64,000 nt of DNA, taken from Cryptomeria japonica (taxonomy: Eukaryota > Streptophyta > Pinopsida > Cupressales > Cupressaceae). The notes beneath the pieces were generated by a model. That model searched no databases. It was not told the origin of the DNA and saw only the letters and a list, made by a program, of their open reading frames with translations. Location of the stretch: the NCBI RefSeq assembly GCF_030272615.1, contig NC_081415.1, positions 232,443,303 to 232,507,302 of the forward strand, in the 5' to 3' direction. Shown in pieces: positions 33,585 to 46,308 of the stretch (positions are counted from its first letter, which is position 1; every line of letters begins with the position of its first letter). The position numbers and the translations under genes were made by a program.

Positions 33585-35510
33585 CACATGCATAAATTCA
33601 TGTTGTGGGTTGCATTCTCTTTATGGTTGTTTTCATTTATATTATATTTTATGACTGATAAAGATCTTGTAGTATTAACATTCAACATATCTCATTATTT
33701 AGTTACAATCTATTTTTTCAATCTTTCACCATCAATATTTTAGCCCCTATAACCATCCTCGAAACACTTTAGAATCTTCCACCTCATTTTGTATCTACCT
33801 TCCATAATTTTTTAAGTACCCTTTGGGGCACAAATTTACCTCTTGTATATTCTTCTACCCATTATATCTTAAGGGGGAAAAATCCTTCTTTTATTTATTA
33901 TAGCTTCTTCCAAATAATCCTTACAATAATATGCATTTTTTTAACCTCGTGCATCACTACCTCCAAGTTTGGTGAATTTATCTAGTTGCCTCAACTTTAG
34001 TTATTTATTTAACTACTTTAAATTTTTCTTATTATATTCAATTACCTTTTGGTTTTACATTCTAATAAACTACCTAAAATTTTGTTATTTTTCGGGAGCC
34101 TTTTTGCACTACTCACCATCTCCTTTTAATGGGCCTCCTATTGACAATATGTCAATATCCTCTCCTTGAAGTCCCTACCCATAACTACCTGTTTTTACCC
34201 TTTCCATAAGACTCCTCTATTTGGGTTTCCTATTACTTCTACCAGCTTCAACTTCCCTAGGGTTTATTCCTCCATTACTCATCTTGTAGGTATTTCCACT
34301 ACCTAAAACCCCCTAGTTACCCATTGTTTAATCCTTATTTTATAATACTATGTAGGTATTGTTATCTTATGAGTCTCTATTGTAAATTCCACCCATGTGT
34401 TCATGTGTTGCTTTCCCATAGCCTTAAATTTCTCTAATACCATGAATGATGCAAATGCTAATGTTCGGGATTCCATTCAAGGGAAGATCAATATCATAGC
34501 ATGTGGAATCACACTATTCTTATTATGAACATATTGTGACTATAGTGTAATCAGTGAGCAAATGAGTACCTTTTGTTTTGTTTATATAAATACTACAAAG
34601 CTAAATTTTATAAGTGATTGTGCCCTTATAAAATGCATTCCCATCTGAGATTCTCAACTCCTATACTTATGATATACACATAGATGACAAATTTTAACAT
34701 AGTTTGAACTATTATTAGTCATCCAGTTGAAGGTATAACTACTCTAGCATTTGTCTTTGTAACTTTCCTAAGGACCCTCCCAAGCTAATCTTAGCCTAAA
34801 ATATGGCATCCTAATTTATTGAAAGTTATGAGTTCTAATATCTTGATTCTATGGGTAGATATTTGCCTCTATCACACCATACTATCCTCATGGATCATGA
34901 TGTATTGTTAGCTAAAATTTCAACAACTAGCCTACTTCATCTTACTTTTGCTCTAGTTTCTAGAGCTTTCTCTATACACATGACCTTTGGAATTTTTAGT
35001 AACCCTTTTCTATATTCCTTCTACAACTTTCTTTATAAAGTCCCAAGATTAAAAATCCCTTTATTTTCTCATATTGGAATCCATTGCCTTATTTATTATG
35101 CTTTCCCCTATAGGATATGCTATCTTATTGTCATCGTCAATCCTACCATGGATGACATCCATTTTTCTATTAATGAATCCTAACAACTATCTAATTTCAC
35201 ATTTTCCAATAAACCTTCTAGCTATGGGTTTGAGGTCTTTGATTGATCACGCATCCATTTTTGTTATATCTTATCCTTTATTCTCACACCATCCCAATGG
35301 ATTCTTCTTCTTGTATCATCAAGTACTTTCCACTACACTCATGTTATGTTATCTTTTACTTTTCCTTCATGACCTTCTCTTGCCTCTCAAGCACTCCAAT
35401 TTTCCTTAGTGTAATTTCCATGCTTCCCTTCACCTTTTCTTATTTCTATTATGATCGTTTTTTCATGTCTTCTTATCCTTGGGTTTTCAATCCACTTGAC
35501 TAACTCTAAT
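33585..35510. other. Pyrimidine-biased non-coding DNA
   Basis: The plus strand is rich in C and T; the long plus-strand ORFs near 34850-35500 are Phe/Leu/Ser/Tyr-rich, a composition effect. No domain is recognised. Some phrases (CTACCTCCAAGTTTGGTGAATTTATCTAG) loosely recur near 37110-37400, suggesting it belongs to the same repeat as the segment that follows. Confidence 0.4.
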
Positions 35511-37100
35511 TTGACATTTCTATCAAACTATCTCATGATTAACAACCAAATTACCTTGATTTGAAAATCTATTGAGTCACCTAAAGTTTGGTGCTTTTTT
35601 CATTCATCCTCATTTTAAGATTATCTTCTTACACTTTTGTCCAATTTTATTCTTGTCACTTCCATTTCACATAGTACACTTTATCCCTTGCATCCCTCCT
35701 TGTGTATGTTTCATTATATGGTTTCTTTCCTACTTCAACCGCTATTTCGTAGGCTTGGTTTATATTAGAAGATTTTTTTATAATCCATTCATCCTCCTCT
35801 TAGTCATGCTCTTCCTTTTTACTAATGTACTTTTATCTAAGATTCTCCTATAGAAAAAAGAGTTAATGTGAGTCTAAAACAAGTGTAAACAATATTAAAC
35901 AATATTTTTTAATAAATGTTTCTCATTAAATTATATTAAATCATGTATTAAACATATTTTCAATAAGCACACCAGCTATTGAATAATTTTTAAAATTATA
36001 AAAAATAATCTAAATTGTCCACAAAATAATCAGTTAAATATTAAAATATTGTAGACCTTAAAAATACCCGAAACAAATTATTGTATGATAGGGAAAAACT
36101 TATTTGGACTCACAATGACAAAATATTTATGGAACCAAATATTCTATGGAGAGTATTAATTGTATTTGCAACCACCTTATATATCAAACGGTTAGGAAAA
36201 TGAGCTCTTAAATGGAAGTGTGAAGATGATTTGTCCACTTATATTAAAGGAAATAATTTTGTAGTTATTAGGGTTAATTTTGAAGTCAAATTTTATGAGG
36301 TGGTTGTGATGATTTAAATTTTTTATAATAATTTATTTGATAAGTAAATAATTTAAATTTGGATTTACTTTATTAAACATGGTGTCATATTAATATAAAA
36401 TTATTTATTAAATATAAACAAATTTTTTATTCAAAATTTTTTAATTTAATTATTTTTATGAGTTTTTTACATTGATATGTCATTTTATAATTTAATTTTT
36501 AAATTAAAATATAAATTTTAATATTTTATTTAATGATTAATAAAAAAATTTACAACAAATAACGTGTAACTTCATAACCAGTAGCGTCTAATTTTGTAAT
36601 CAACCATTAATAATATTTATCTGATTCACCTACTTAATATTTTCCTTAAGAAAATGTTAAAGTTTCTTCATAATTATTTCCCAATATGTTCATCCTATTC
36701 ACTTAATCAATAGTTGCTTTTTTTAAAATAATATTAATTTATTTTTGTCACCAATAACCTAATTTATTCATACCCTTTACATATTCAATACATTTTAAGT
36801 TAATATTAGTTGTTTTTTTCAAAATCATGAACCCAATACATTCATCCTATTCACCTATTCAATATTTCCCTTAAGAGGATGTTAATACTTTTTAGCATTC
36901 AGTCTCTCAACATATTCATCCTATTCACTTATTTGATAATTTTCTTAAGAGAATGTTAAAGTTTCTTCATAATCCTAATGTAATAAATTCATCCTATTCA
37001 CTAATTCAATAGTATTCTTCAAGAAAATGTTAAAATTTATTAAGAACTGGTAACCCAATATATTCATCATATTCACCTATTTAATACTTTCCTTACTAGA
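35511..37100. repeat. Segmental duplication, copy 1
   Basis: Aligns with 37400-39526 over landmarks: TTAACAACCAAATTAC (35540 vs 37429), GATAGGGAAAAACT (about 36090 vs 38042) and TTATTAGGGTTAATTTTGAA (36265 vs 38222). Offset about 1.9 kb. Very AT-rich in the middle; the end (from about 36590) consists of ~74-bp repeats. Short ORFs look random. Confidence 0.7.
36590..37090. repeat. ~74-bp tandem repeat array, block 1
   Basis: Degenerate units around CATTCATCCTATTCACCTAT, then TCAATACTTTCCTTAAGAGA, then ATGTTAAAGTTTCTTCATAA, ending in CAATAACCCAATA. About six units. Confidence 0.8.
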
Positions 37101-37399
37101 ATATGTGTTTATTCTACCTTGTGCATGGTTCAAGTTCAATTGATTTATCTAGCTTTGTAAAACTACATTCTTTATTAGGCTACTTTAAACAAAGGTTGGT
37201 GATTATATTGAACTACTCTAGATTTGAAATTTAAATAGATTGCCTAGTTTTTAATTTGTTATCACCCTATTTGTACTTCTAGAATATGCATTTATTCCAC
37301 CTTATCGATAACTAACTCCAATTTTGTTTAATTTCTCTAGTTTTGTCATCTTCAATAGTATCAAAATCTAGAATTGTTGTGCCTTCCTACCATTGAGTT

Positions 37400-39526
37400 A
37401 AAAAATCTTACTTGACAGACCTCATGACTAACAACCAAATTACATCTATTCAACAATCTATCTAGTTACCTTAGGTTTGGTTCTCTTTTCCATGCATCCC
37501 CATGTTAAGATCACCTTCTTCCACTTCCATTCATCTTTCATTCTTGCTAGTTCTTTTAGAAATAATACACTTTGTACATTGCTTGCACCCATCCTTATTT
37601 GTGTCCCATCACATACTTTCCTTCTTACTGAAGCCACTCTTTCCTAATATATATCTTTACATCATACACTTTTCTCTTGTGTATGCATGCTCCTCAAGTA
37701 CTCCTTATCTTGACCCTAATGAACTTCTTCTTTACCTTGGCCACTTTGACCCTTGATCATGGTTAATATTATTTGATCTAAGACACTTCTATATTACAAT
37801 GAGTTAAATCAAGTCCCAAAGAAGTGTAAAAAAGTACTAAGAGTGCATTTTCAACCTTTAAAATAAAATAAATAATATTTTTAATAAATTTTTATACAAC
37901 ATACTTTCAATAAGCACGTTAACATTTAAATACCTAAAAAAAATTATTTAAAAATTATTACAATAAAATATTGATCAAATAATTAATTGATATTAAAATA
38001 TCCTACACATTTAAAAAACTAAAAACTAAAATTATCGTTTGATAGGGAGAAACTCATTCAACTCAAACTCAAACAATATATTTTGCAGAGTCAAATCATC
38101 TATGACAAATAAAAATTGTATATTTGTGATAATCTTATATATTAAATGATTAGGGACATGAGCTTTTAAATGGGAGCATGCGAATTGTTTTGGTCTTACA
38201 TTAAAATAAAATATGTATTAGTTATTAGGGTTAATTTTGAAGTCTTCAAATTTTACGTGGGGATTAATGGTTTCTAATTTTTTATTTTAGTTTATTCGAC
38301 AAATAAATAATATAGGCTTAATATTTAGTATTTTCCATATTAAAGATGGTATCTCATTAATAAAAGTAATTATAAAATATAGATTTTAAAAAAATATATA
38401 AATTCTTTAATTTATTCATTGTTACATGTTTTTGTACATTAACAAATAATCATATAATCTAGTTTTTAATTTGAAATGTGAATTTTAACTTTATTATTTA
38501 AGTAGTAGTTATAAAAATTATAAGTAATAACTTGTAATTTAATAATAAATGAGCTTTGATTTTGTAATTAGTGATCCAATCCATTCATTCTATTCACCTA
38601 TTCAATATTTTTCTTAAGACAATGTTAAAGTTTTTTCATAATTAGTTTTTCATTATGTTCACCATATTTACTTATTTGATACTTTTTTTTTAATTTAGAA
38701 TATTAAAGTTTCTTCATAATCAATGCTCTAATGCATTCATTATATTCACCCATTTCATACATTCCTTAAGACAATGTTACTATTTTTTTTTTAAATTAGT
38801 GTTCAATACATTTATCCTATTCACCTATTCAATAATTTCTTTCAAAGAATGTCAAAGTTTCTTCATAACACCATCTCTTAATATGTTCATCCTACTCACT
38901 TATTTGATGCTTGCATCAAGGAAATGTTAAAGTTTCTTTGTTATCAATAACCTAATAACATTTGTCATATTCACCTATTCAAACTTGCCTTAAGAGAATG
39001 TTGAAGTTTCTTCACAATTAATAACCCAATGCATTCATCCTATACACTTATTCAATAATTTTCTTAACATAATGCCAAAGATTCTTCACAATCACTAACC
39101 CAGTACATTCATCCTATTTTCCCATTCAACACTTTTTTAAGAGATTTTATAGTTTCATAATAGCCAGTCTCTCAATATGTTCATCCTATTTACTTATTTG
39201 ATACTTTCCTCAAGAGAATGTTAAAGTTTCTTCATATCAATAATCTCATGCATTCATCCTAGCACCTATTCAGTAATTTCTTCAAGAGATTCAATTTTTC
39301 TTCACAATTAGTAATCCAATACATTCATCATATTGTGTTAATTGATACTTAGAGAATGTTTAAGTTTCTTTATAATCAATATGTCAATATTTTCATCCTA
39401 TTCACTTATTTGATACTTTCCTTGAGAGAATGTTAAAGTTTCTTCATAATCAATAATCTAATACATTCATCATATTCAACCATCCAATACTTTACTTAAG
39501 AGTGTTAAAGTTTCTTCATAATTAGT
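37400..39526. repeat. Segmental duplication, copy 2
   Basis: Second copy of the unit, diverged by many substitutions and indels. Its ~74-bp repeat tail (38565 onward) is longer than that of copy 1 and is cut by copia B at 39527, then resumes at 46309. Confidence 0.7.
38565..39526. repeat. ~74-bp tandem repeat array, block 2 (left of copia B)
   Basis: Same unit as block 1, about 13 copies, interrupted by copia B with TTAGT duplicated. Confidence 0.82.
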
Positions 39527-40609
39527 TGTTGGTATTATGGACGTGTTGCATTAGTTTTGTCATTGATGTCAACACTTATCCTTCTAGAGATCTTTGGTTA
39601 TGTTGAACCGGCACATTATGTTCACTGACAAGTTCAGTGACTTATGCACAGTCACCGATATATTGTTCATCGGCAGCAAGGAATACTTGTTATCATCTGG
39701 AGATCACTTGGTTATGTCGAAGACATGGTCTAGATACTTGGTTTTGGTGTTTTGGTTATTGGTCTAATCGGGTTGACATATTTGCTGTTACCGGCAAATT
39801 GGTCTAGGTTATGGACCGACATGCATTATCTATTCCAGATCAGCACAACACATTATGGAGATGATTTATTGATTGGATATTGTTGTAAATGTATTGAGCC
39901 GACATGATGCATCGCATCTTGAATTATTTGTAATTGATTTAATTGTAATATTCTCAATGAGCCGACCTACACATTTGGTCATAGGTTTTTATATATATGT
40001 AAGATCTCAAATGATGAGATAGAGGAAGTAAAAGAGAATGTAATGATACATGGTATATGGTATTATAACATGGTATGTGCAAATATTGAAGATCATATGA
40101 GCAGACCATAGAGAAGGTTCAAAGAAGGTTTGAAGGTGATTATCAGAGCTTAACCGGTACTGAATCCGGCATTGAAGATGCTACTTTGTGTAGTACATTA
40201 TCATTATATTTAACCATCCAATTGTAGTTAGTGTGACTCCTATTTTGTGATTGAGCAGTGAGCTCTAGGCGGTTGGCCTTTCTGCATGTGCAGACCCCAT
40301 TTGTATACACATACTATCTGTAGTAGTATCATCTGATTGTGGGTAAGGTTTCCCACCATGGTTTTTCCCCTTACAGGGTTTCCACGTACAAATATTTGTG
40401 TTATGTGTTGTGGATGTTGTTTCTCTTTCTGTTCCTTGCATTAAGTTTCACCAATATTGATATTAACTGTTAATCTGTTAACCGACATTAAGTTTGGTTT
40501 ACCGGTATAATGTATCAAGTTTGATTAAGTTGCATTTGGGTTGAAATTCATAGTCAACTGATTCACCCCCCCCCCCCCCCCCCTCTCGGTTGTCTCTCGG
40601 GTCCTAACA
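39527..40609 (+). repeat. 5' LTR of copia B
   Basis: Starts TGTTGGTATTATGGACG and ends GGGTCCTAACA. Contains an 18-base C-run (40566-40583) in the TGATTCA-C(n)-TCTC block, a site likely to vary in length. Confidence 0.95.
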
Positions 40610-40623
40610 ATTGGTATCAGAGC
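40610..40623 (+). promoter_or_regulatory. Primer-binding site of copia B, intact
   Basis: ATTGGTATCAGAGC, one base after the LTR end; exact match to the common tRNA-Met-type site TGGTATCAGAGC. Confidence 0.92.
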
Positions 40624-40666
40624 CTAGTCCTCTTTTTGCAGAAGTCTAACAACTTGAGGAGATTCT

Positions 40667-41700
40667 ATGGCAACAAACTTTTTCAGGAAGGACAGTCTGA
40701 AACTTGATAGAACTAACTATGATATATGAAAGATCAGAATGGAGACTCATCTGAATTGCATCGAAAGAGACATATGGGATATTACAAAGAATGGCTATGT
40801 TGGTCCTACACCGAATCAACCTAATCCACCAACATTGGGTAAGGATCAAGAGAATGATTGCAAAGCAAGAAAAGCACTTTTGAGTGCATTTTCAAATCAA
40901 CAAATCATGGGATTAACAGACTGATCTACTGCTAAAGCTATTTGGGATAAATTGGAGACATTGAATGAAGGAGATACCACTGTCAAAATTGCAAAACTAG
41001 AATGCTTCCGGGTCAGGTATGAAAATCTGAAAATGGAAGAAGATGAAAGAATTTTTTCTTTTATGGAAAGGGTTAGTGAAATTGTTTTGGGAATACAATG
41101 TTGTGGAGGATCCTTAAGTGAAGATGAAATTGTTTTTAAAGTTTTAAGAGATTTTCCACCGTCATACAAAATGAAAGTAACTACTATTAATGAGTTGAGA
41201 ACAATGCCTAATACATCAGTATCTAGAGATACCTTGGTTGGAAAACTTTCAGCATTTGAGCTTGAGGAATTTGGTCCTGTTGCTACAATTAAGACAGATT
41301 TAGCCTTTAAAGCATCATCATCTGGAGCATCATCATCATCATCTGACAAATCTGATTGGAAAGCACTTTATGCAAAAAAAACTTGAAGATATCAGAAGGG
41401 AAAATGAAGAACTGGAAGAACTTGAAGCACTATTTGCAAGGAAAATGCCTAAAGGTCCTATTGGAAGTAAGTATGAAGGTAAAGCACCATTTAAATGTTT
41501 TACCTACAATAAAGTTGGTCATATGGCATCTAGATGTCCTGATAGACATGCAAGATTGAGAGAAGAAGCTAAAAGAACATATAAGCCTAACCCTAAATAT
41601 AAGAGATATAGATTTAAGAAGAATAGAGATAAATCATGTTACTATGCTGATGAAGAAGTTACTGATGATTCTGATGAGGAACCGGCAGACAATGGATGGG
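40667..41700 (+). pseudogene. Copia B gag
   Basis: Starts ATG at 40667 (MATNFFRKDSLKLDRTNYDI). TGA at 40727-40729 is where TGG (Trp) is expected, and another TGA lies at 40922. WDKLETLNEGD, KMEEDERIFSFMERV and GGSLSEDEIVFKVLRDFPP are intact. A frameshift in an A-run at about 41377-41384 separates the main part from the zinc knuckle CFTYNKVGHMASRCP (second Cys now Tyr). Confidence 0.9.
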
Positions 41701-43107
41701 CTTTTGTTGCAATAAAAGAAGATCAACCCACACCTACTGTTCCACTAGTAGAGCAGGCCCTAGCAGCTAAAATTGAAGAAAAGGATGAATGGATTATAGA
41801 TTCCGGATGTTCACATCATATGACTGGTGATAAAAGTAAATTTTTATCTTTTCAGGAATACAATGGAGGTCTAGTAATATTTGGCGATGATAAAGCTTAT
41901 TTGATCAAAGGAAAAGGCACTATATCTTTTGATGGTAAGCACAATACTGACAATGTTTATTATTTTGAAGGTTTGAAGCATAATCTTTTGAGTGTTGGTC
42001 AATTAGTTGAAAAAGGATTTTAGTTACAGTTCAAGAATGGTAAATGCAAAATCATGAATAGAACTAGTTTGGAGATTGCAATCGGTAATCAGACTAGAGG
42101 TAATATCTTTCATTTGAATAACAGTGAAAAGACATGTTTAATTGCACATATTGATGAAAGCTGGTTATGGCATAAGAGACTTTGTCATGTGAATTTTGAT
42201 TACATTGTAAAGATCAGTTCAACTAAGGTAGTAAGGGATTTACCTGATTGTGAAACCTCATAACCCGGTATGTAAGGAATGTCAAATGGGAAAGCAAGTT
42301 AGAACAACTTTTAAGAGTATTTCTGAGAAATCCAATAATGTTCTTGATTTAATTCATACTGACTTGTATGGTTCGGCAAGAACAAGAAGTCTACAAGGAG
42401 ATAGATACTTTATGCTAATCATTGATGATTATTATAGAATTTGTTGGGTTACTTTTCTCAGGGAGAAATCAAAAGCCTTTGGAAAATTCAAACTATTCAA
42501 GGCAATGGTAGAGAATGAAGCCGGTAAGAAAATCAAATGTTTGAGATCAGATCAAGGAGGTGAATTTACATCTAAAGAGTTTAATACATTCTGTGAAGTG
42601 AATGGAATCAAAAGATAACTACCAGCACCTCGGACACCTCAACAGAATGGGATTGTGGAAAGGAAGAACAAAACTCTTCTAGATGCAGCTAGAAGCATGA
42701 TATTGGAAGCAAATATACCTCATGTGTACTGGAGAGAAGCAGTGAATACAACGGTTTACACTTTTAACAGAGTTCGCATCAAAGGTGAAACCGGTAAGAC
42801 CCCTTATGAACTATGGTTTGGTAATACTCCTACTCTTAAATATTTCAAAATATTTGGAAGCAAATGTTATATTAGGAGAGATGAGTATATTGGTAAATTT
42901 GATCTTAGAAGTGATGAAGGAATATTTCTTGGTTATTCATCTAAGAGCAAGGCATATAGATGTTTTAATAAAAGATTGCAGAAAATCATTGAGAGTGCTA
43001 ATGTGAAGATAGATGAACAATTGAGAGGAAATTCAAGGTCTGTAGATTCTAAACCGACAGTTGAGATGATCATAAATGAACCAATACAAAGTGCACCGGT
43101 ATAGAGT
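41701..43107 (+). pseudogene. Copia B protease and integrase
   Basis: Protease WIIDSGCSHHMTGD at about 41790-41830. TAG at 42021-42023 after VEKGF. LWHKRLCHVNFD, a frameshift near 42245, CKECQMGKQV, LIHTDLYG, CLRSDQGGEF, TAA at 42616, and NGIVERKN: all three acidic residues of the DDE core remain. TAG at 43102 ends this stretch in the linker. The frame after 42250 is the one used to the end of pol. Confidence 0.9.
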
Positions 43108-44826
43108 GTGGATCCAGTCACACCAGTATCATCAGAGAATTCCACAGTGACTAAAGAACAACAACAAGTGAACACACCCAAGTATGTAAGACTGAATCAC
43201 TCTGAAAGTCAGATAATTGGGAATAAGTATCAAGGTGTAATGACAAGAGGAAGACTGGCAAATGAAGAGGTATGTTTAATTTCTCAAATTGAACCAGCAT
43301 CTGTTATTGAAGCATGTGAAGATAAATTTTGGATTAAAGCTATGGAAGATGAACTAGAACAAATTGAAAAGAACAATGCATGGACATTAATTCCTCATCC
43401 TAAAGACAAAAATGTAATTGGAACTAAATGGGTATTCAGAAACAAACTTAATGAAAATGGTAAGGTAATCAAAAACAAAGAAAGATTCGTGTGTAAAGGA
43501 TATTCACAGAAAGAGGGAATTGATTACAATGAAACCTTTGCAGTGGTAGCTAGAATTGATGCAGTCAGGTTATTTCTTGCATTTGCAACACATAAGAACT
43601 ATAAAGTATACCAAATGGATGTAAAATGTGCATTTCTAAATGGTGATCTTGAAGAGGAAGTTTACATTGAACAACCTGATGGATTTTCATTGACAAATAA
43701 TGAAGATATGGTTTGTAGATTAAGGAAAGCTGTGTATGGATTGAAGCAAGCTCCTAGAGCCTGGTATGTTAGATTGGACAGATATCTTTTGAAGCTTGAT
43801 TACACTAAAGGTAACACTGACAACAAATCATATTTCAAAGTGACTAATGATGACATCTTGGTTATTGAAGTTTTTGCTGATGATATCATTTTTAGAGGAG
43901 AAGATGGATTGTGTAAAGACTTTGCTAATAAGATGTAGGAGAAATTTGAAATGTCTATGATTGGGGAGATAAAATTCTTTTTAGGATTGCAGATTTCACA
44001 GACTGATAAAGGTATATTCATATGTCAAACAAAATACTTGAAGGAACTACTAAACAAATTTGGTATGGAAAACTCTAAACCGGTAAGTACTCTTATGACT
44101 ACAACTGATAAATTGACATTGAAGGATGATTCAGCTCCTATTAATCCAACAATATACAAATCTATGATTGGAGGTTTACTGTATTTGACACAAACAAGAC
44201 CTGATATAATGAATGCAGTATGTATTGTTTCAAGATTTCAGAGTAATCCTAAAGAAAATCATGAATCAGCAGTGAAAAGGATTTTCTGGTATCTACAAGG
44301 CACAACAAATCTTGGTTTATGGTATCCTAAAGATGAAATTTTTGATTTATGTGCATACACTGATGCAAATTGGGCAAGAGATGTAGATGACAAAAAGAGC
44401 ACCATTGGTGGAGCATTCTTTCTTGGTAGCAGATTGGTTTCATGGTTGAGCAAGAAATAGAGTTGTACATCATTATCAACAATAGAATCAGAGTATGTTG
44501 TAGCAGCAACTAATTGTACCCAAGTATTATGGATTAAACAAATGTTGAAGGACATAAAGGTAAAATGCAAAGAACCTATAATCATTTATTGTGATAATTC
44601 AACAACAATTGATATATCAAAGAATCTGGTATTTCACTCTAAGACTAAATATGTTTCTATCAAATATAATTTTTTGAAAGAGAATGTTGAAGCAAAAGAA
44701 GTGAGATTAGTTTATGTGATTACTAAAGAGCAAATTGTAGATATCTTTACTAAGCCTTTGCCTAAGGAAACTTTTGAATATCTCAGAGAGCATCTTGGGG
44801 TAATACCCTCACCGGTAGAAACTTAG
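43108..44826 (+). pseudogene. Copia B reverse transcriptase and RNase H
   Basis: RT: WTLIPHPKDKNVIGTKWVFR, YQMDVKCAFLNGDLEEEVYI and LRKAVYGLKQAPRAWY. The catalytic loop reads VFADDIIF (43873-43896); copia elements usually have V before the two Asp, here A (T to C). RNase H: CAYTDANWARDVDDKKST, IIYCDNSTTIDISKN and IKYNFLKENVE. Stops only at 43936 and 44458 (both TAG), with no frameshift over 1.7 kb. Natural end at 44824. Confidence 0.92.
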
Positions 44827-44905
44827 ACAGTTGGAGAATGGCATCAAACCAACAGAAATTAACAAAGAAACCTTTTTTCGGATTTGATGGAGGAGAGCTA
44901 CTTCT

Positions 44906-45207
44906 CAGGGGAGTAGTTGGTTACAACAATTGGTTATTATAATTGGTTATATGAATTGGTTGTATGTTCAGGTAATTGTATTGCTTTGGCATTTGATATC
45001 AAAGGGGGAGAGATATCTATGGAAAAACTTTGTATTTAGGAAACATTATCCTAGGGGGAGAGATTATCCATTGGGGGATAGATATATACCCTCTGCATTT
45101 GTATTTTGATTTTTGGTATTGATCTATTCTGGAGATTGTTGGTTTTTGGTTTTTGGCACTTAGATGTTTTTCCGTCTTGTGTTGCCATCATTGCCAAAGG
45201 GGGAGAT
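44906..45207 (+). promoter_or_regulatory. Series of polypurine tracts before the copia B 3' LTR
   Basis: CAGGGGAGTAG (44906), CAAAGGGGGAGAGATAT (about 45000-45015), CTAGGGGGAGAGATTAT (45051-45066), TTGGGGGATAGATAT (45071) and the LTR-adjacent CAAAGGGGGAGATT (45194-45207). The TTTGGCATTTGATATCAAAG / TTGCCATCATTGCCAAAGG contexts show that the primer region has been duplicated. Confidence 0.78.
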
Positions 45208-46308
45208 TGTTGGTATTATGGATGTGTTGCATTAGTTTTGTCATTGATGTCAACACTTATCCTTCTAGAGATCTTTGGTTATGTTGAACCGACACATTAT
45301 GTTCACCGACAAGTTCAATGACTTATGCACAGTCACCGGTATATTGTTCACTGACAGCTTATATTGTTCACCGACATTGAGGATGTCTTGTTATCATCTG
45401 GAGATCACTTGGTTATGTTGAAGACATGGTCTGGATACTCGGTTTTGGTGTTTTGGTTAATGGTCCAATCGGGTTGACATATTTGTTGTTACCGACAAAT
45501 TGGTCTAGGTTATAGACTGACATGCATTATCTATTCCAAATCAGCACGACACATTATGGAGATGATTTATTGATTGGATATTGTTGTAAATGTATTGAGC
45601 TGACATGATGCATCACAACTTGACTTATTTGTAATTGATTTAATTATAATATTCTTAGTGAGCCGACCTACACATTTGGTCTTAGGTTTTTGTATATATG
45701 TAAGATCTCAAATGATGAGATAGAGGAAGTAAAAGAGAATGTAACTGTACATGGTATATGGTATTATAACATGGTATGTGTGAATATTGAAGATCATATG
45801 AGCAAACCATAGAGAAGGTTCAAGGAAGTTTTGAAGGTGATTATCAGATCTTAACTAGTACTGAATCCAGCATTGAAGATGCTACTTTGTGCAGTACAAT
45901 ATCATTGGATTTAACCATCCAAATGTAGTCAGTGTGACTCCTATTTTGTGATTGAGCAGTGAGCTCTAGGCGGTTGGCCTTTCTGCATGTGCAAACCCCA
46001 TTTGTATACACATACTATCTGCAGTAGTATCATTTGATTGTGCGTAAGGTTTCCCACCATGGTTTTTCCCCTTACAAGGTTTCCATGTACAAATCTCTAT
46101 GTTATGTGTTGTGGATGTTGTTTCTCTTTCTGTTCCTTACATTAAGTTTCACCAGTATTGATATTAACTGTTAATCTGTTAACTGGCATTAAGTTTGGTT
46201 TACCGGTATAATGTATCAAGTTTGATTAAGTTACATTTGGGTTGAAATTCATAGTCAACTGATTCACCCCCTCCCCCCCCCCTCTCAATTGCCTCCCGGG
46301 TCCGAACA
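45208..46308 (+). repeat. 3' LTR of copia B
   Basis: Starts TGTTGGTATTATGGATG and ends GGGTCCGAACA before TTAGT. 1101 bp; has an extra ~20-bp ATATTGTTCACCGACA-type duplicate near 45360 relative to the 5' LTR. Confidence 0.95.

Larger units (their letters stand above)
39527..46308 (+). mobile_element. Full-length Ty1/copia element, copia B, TSD TTAGT
   Basis: LTRs at 39527-40609 and 45208-46308, primer-binding site, gag, protease, integrase, RT, RNase H and polypurine tract. TTAGT at 39522-39526 and 46309-46313. 6782 bp. Only two frameshifts and a handful of stops break the coding region; the LTRs differ by scattered transitions and one short length difference. It looks younger than copia A. 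Same family of proteins as copia A but clearly different LTR bodies. Confidence 0.96.

Noticed and set aside
34851-35853. Overlapping plus-strand ORFs rich in Phe, Leu, Ser, Tyr with apparent membrane segments
   Set aside because: They come from the strong C/T bias of the plus strand; overlapping frames are equally open and the duplicated copy downstream does not conserve them.
40566-40583. 18-base C run as a G-quadruplex or regulatory site
   Set aside because: It is an expanded version of a C-rich stretch present near the ends of all related copia LTRs here; length variation by slippage is enough to explain it.
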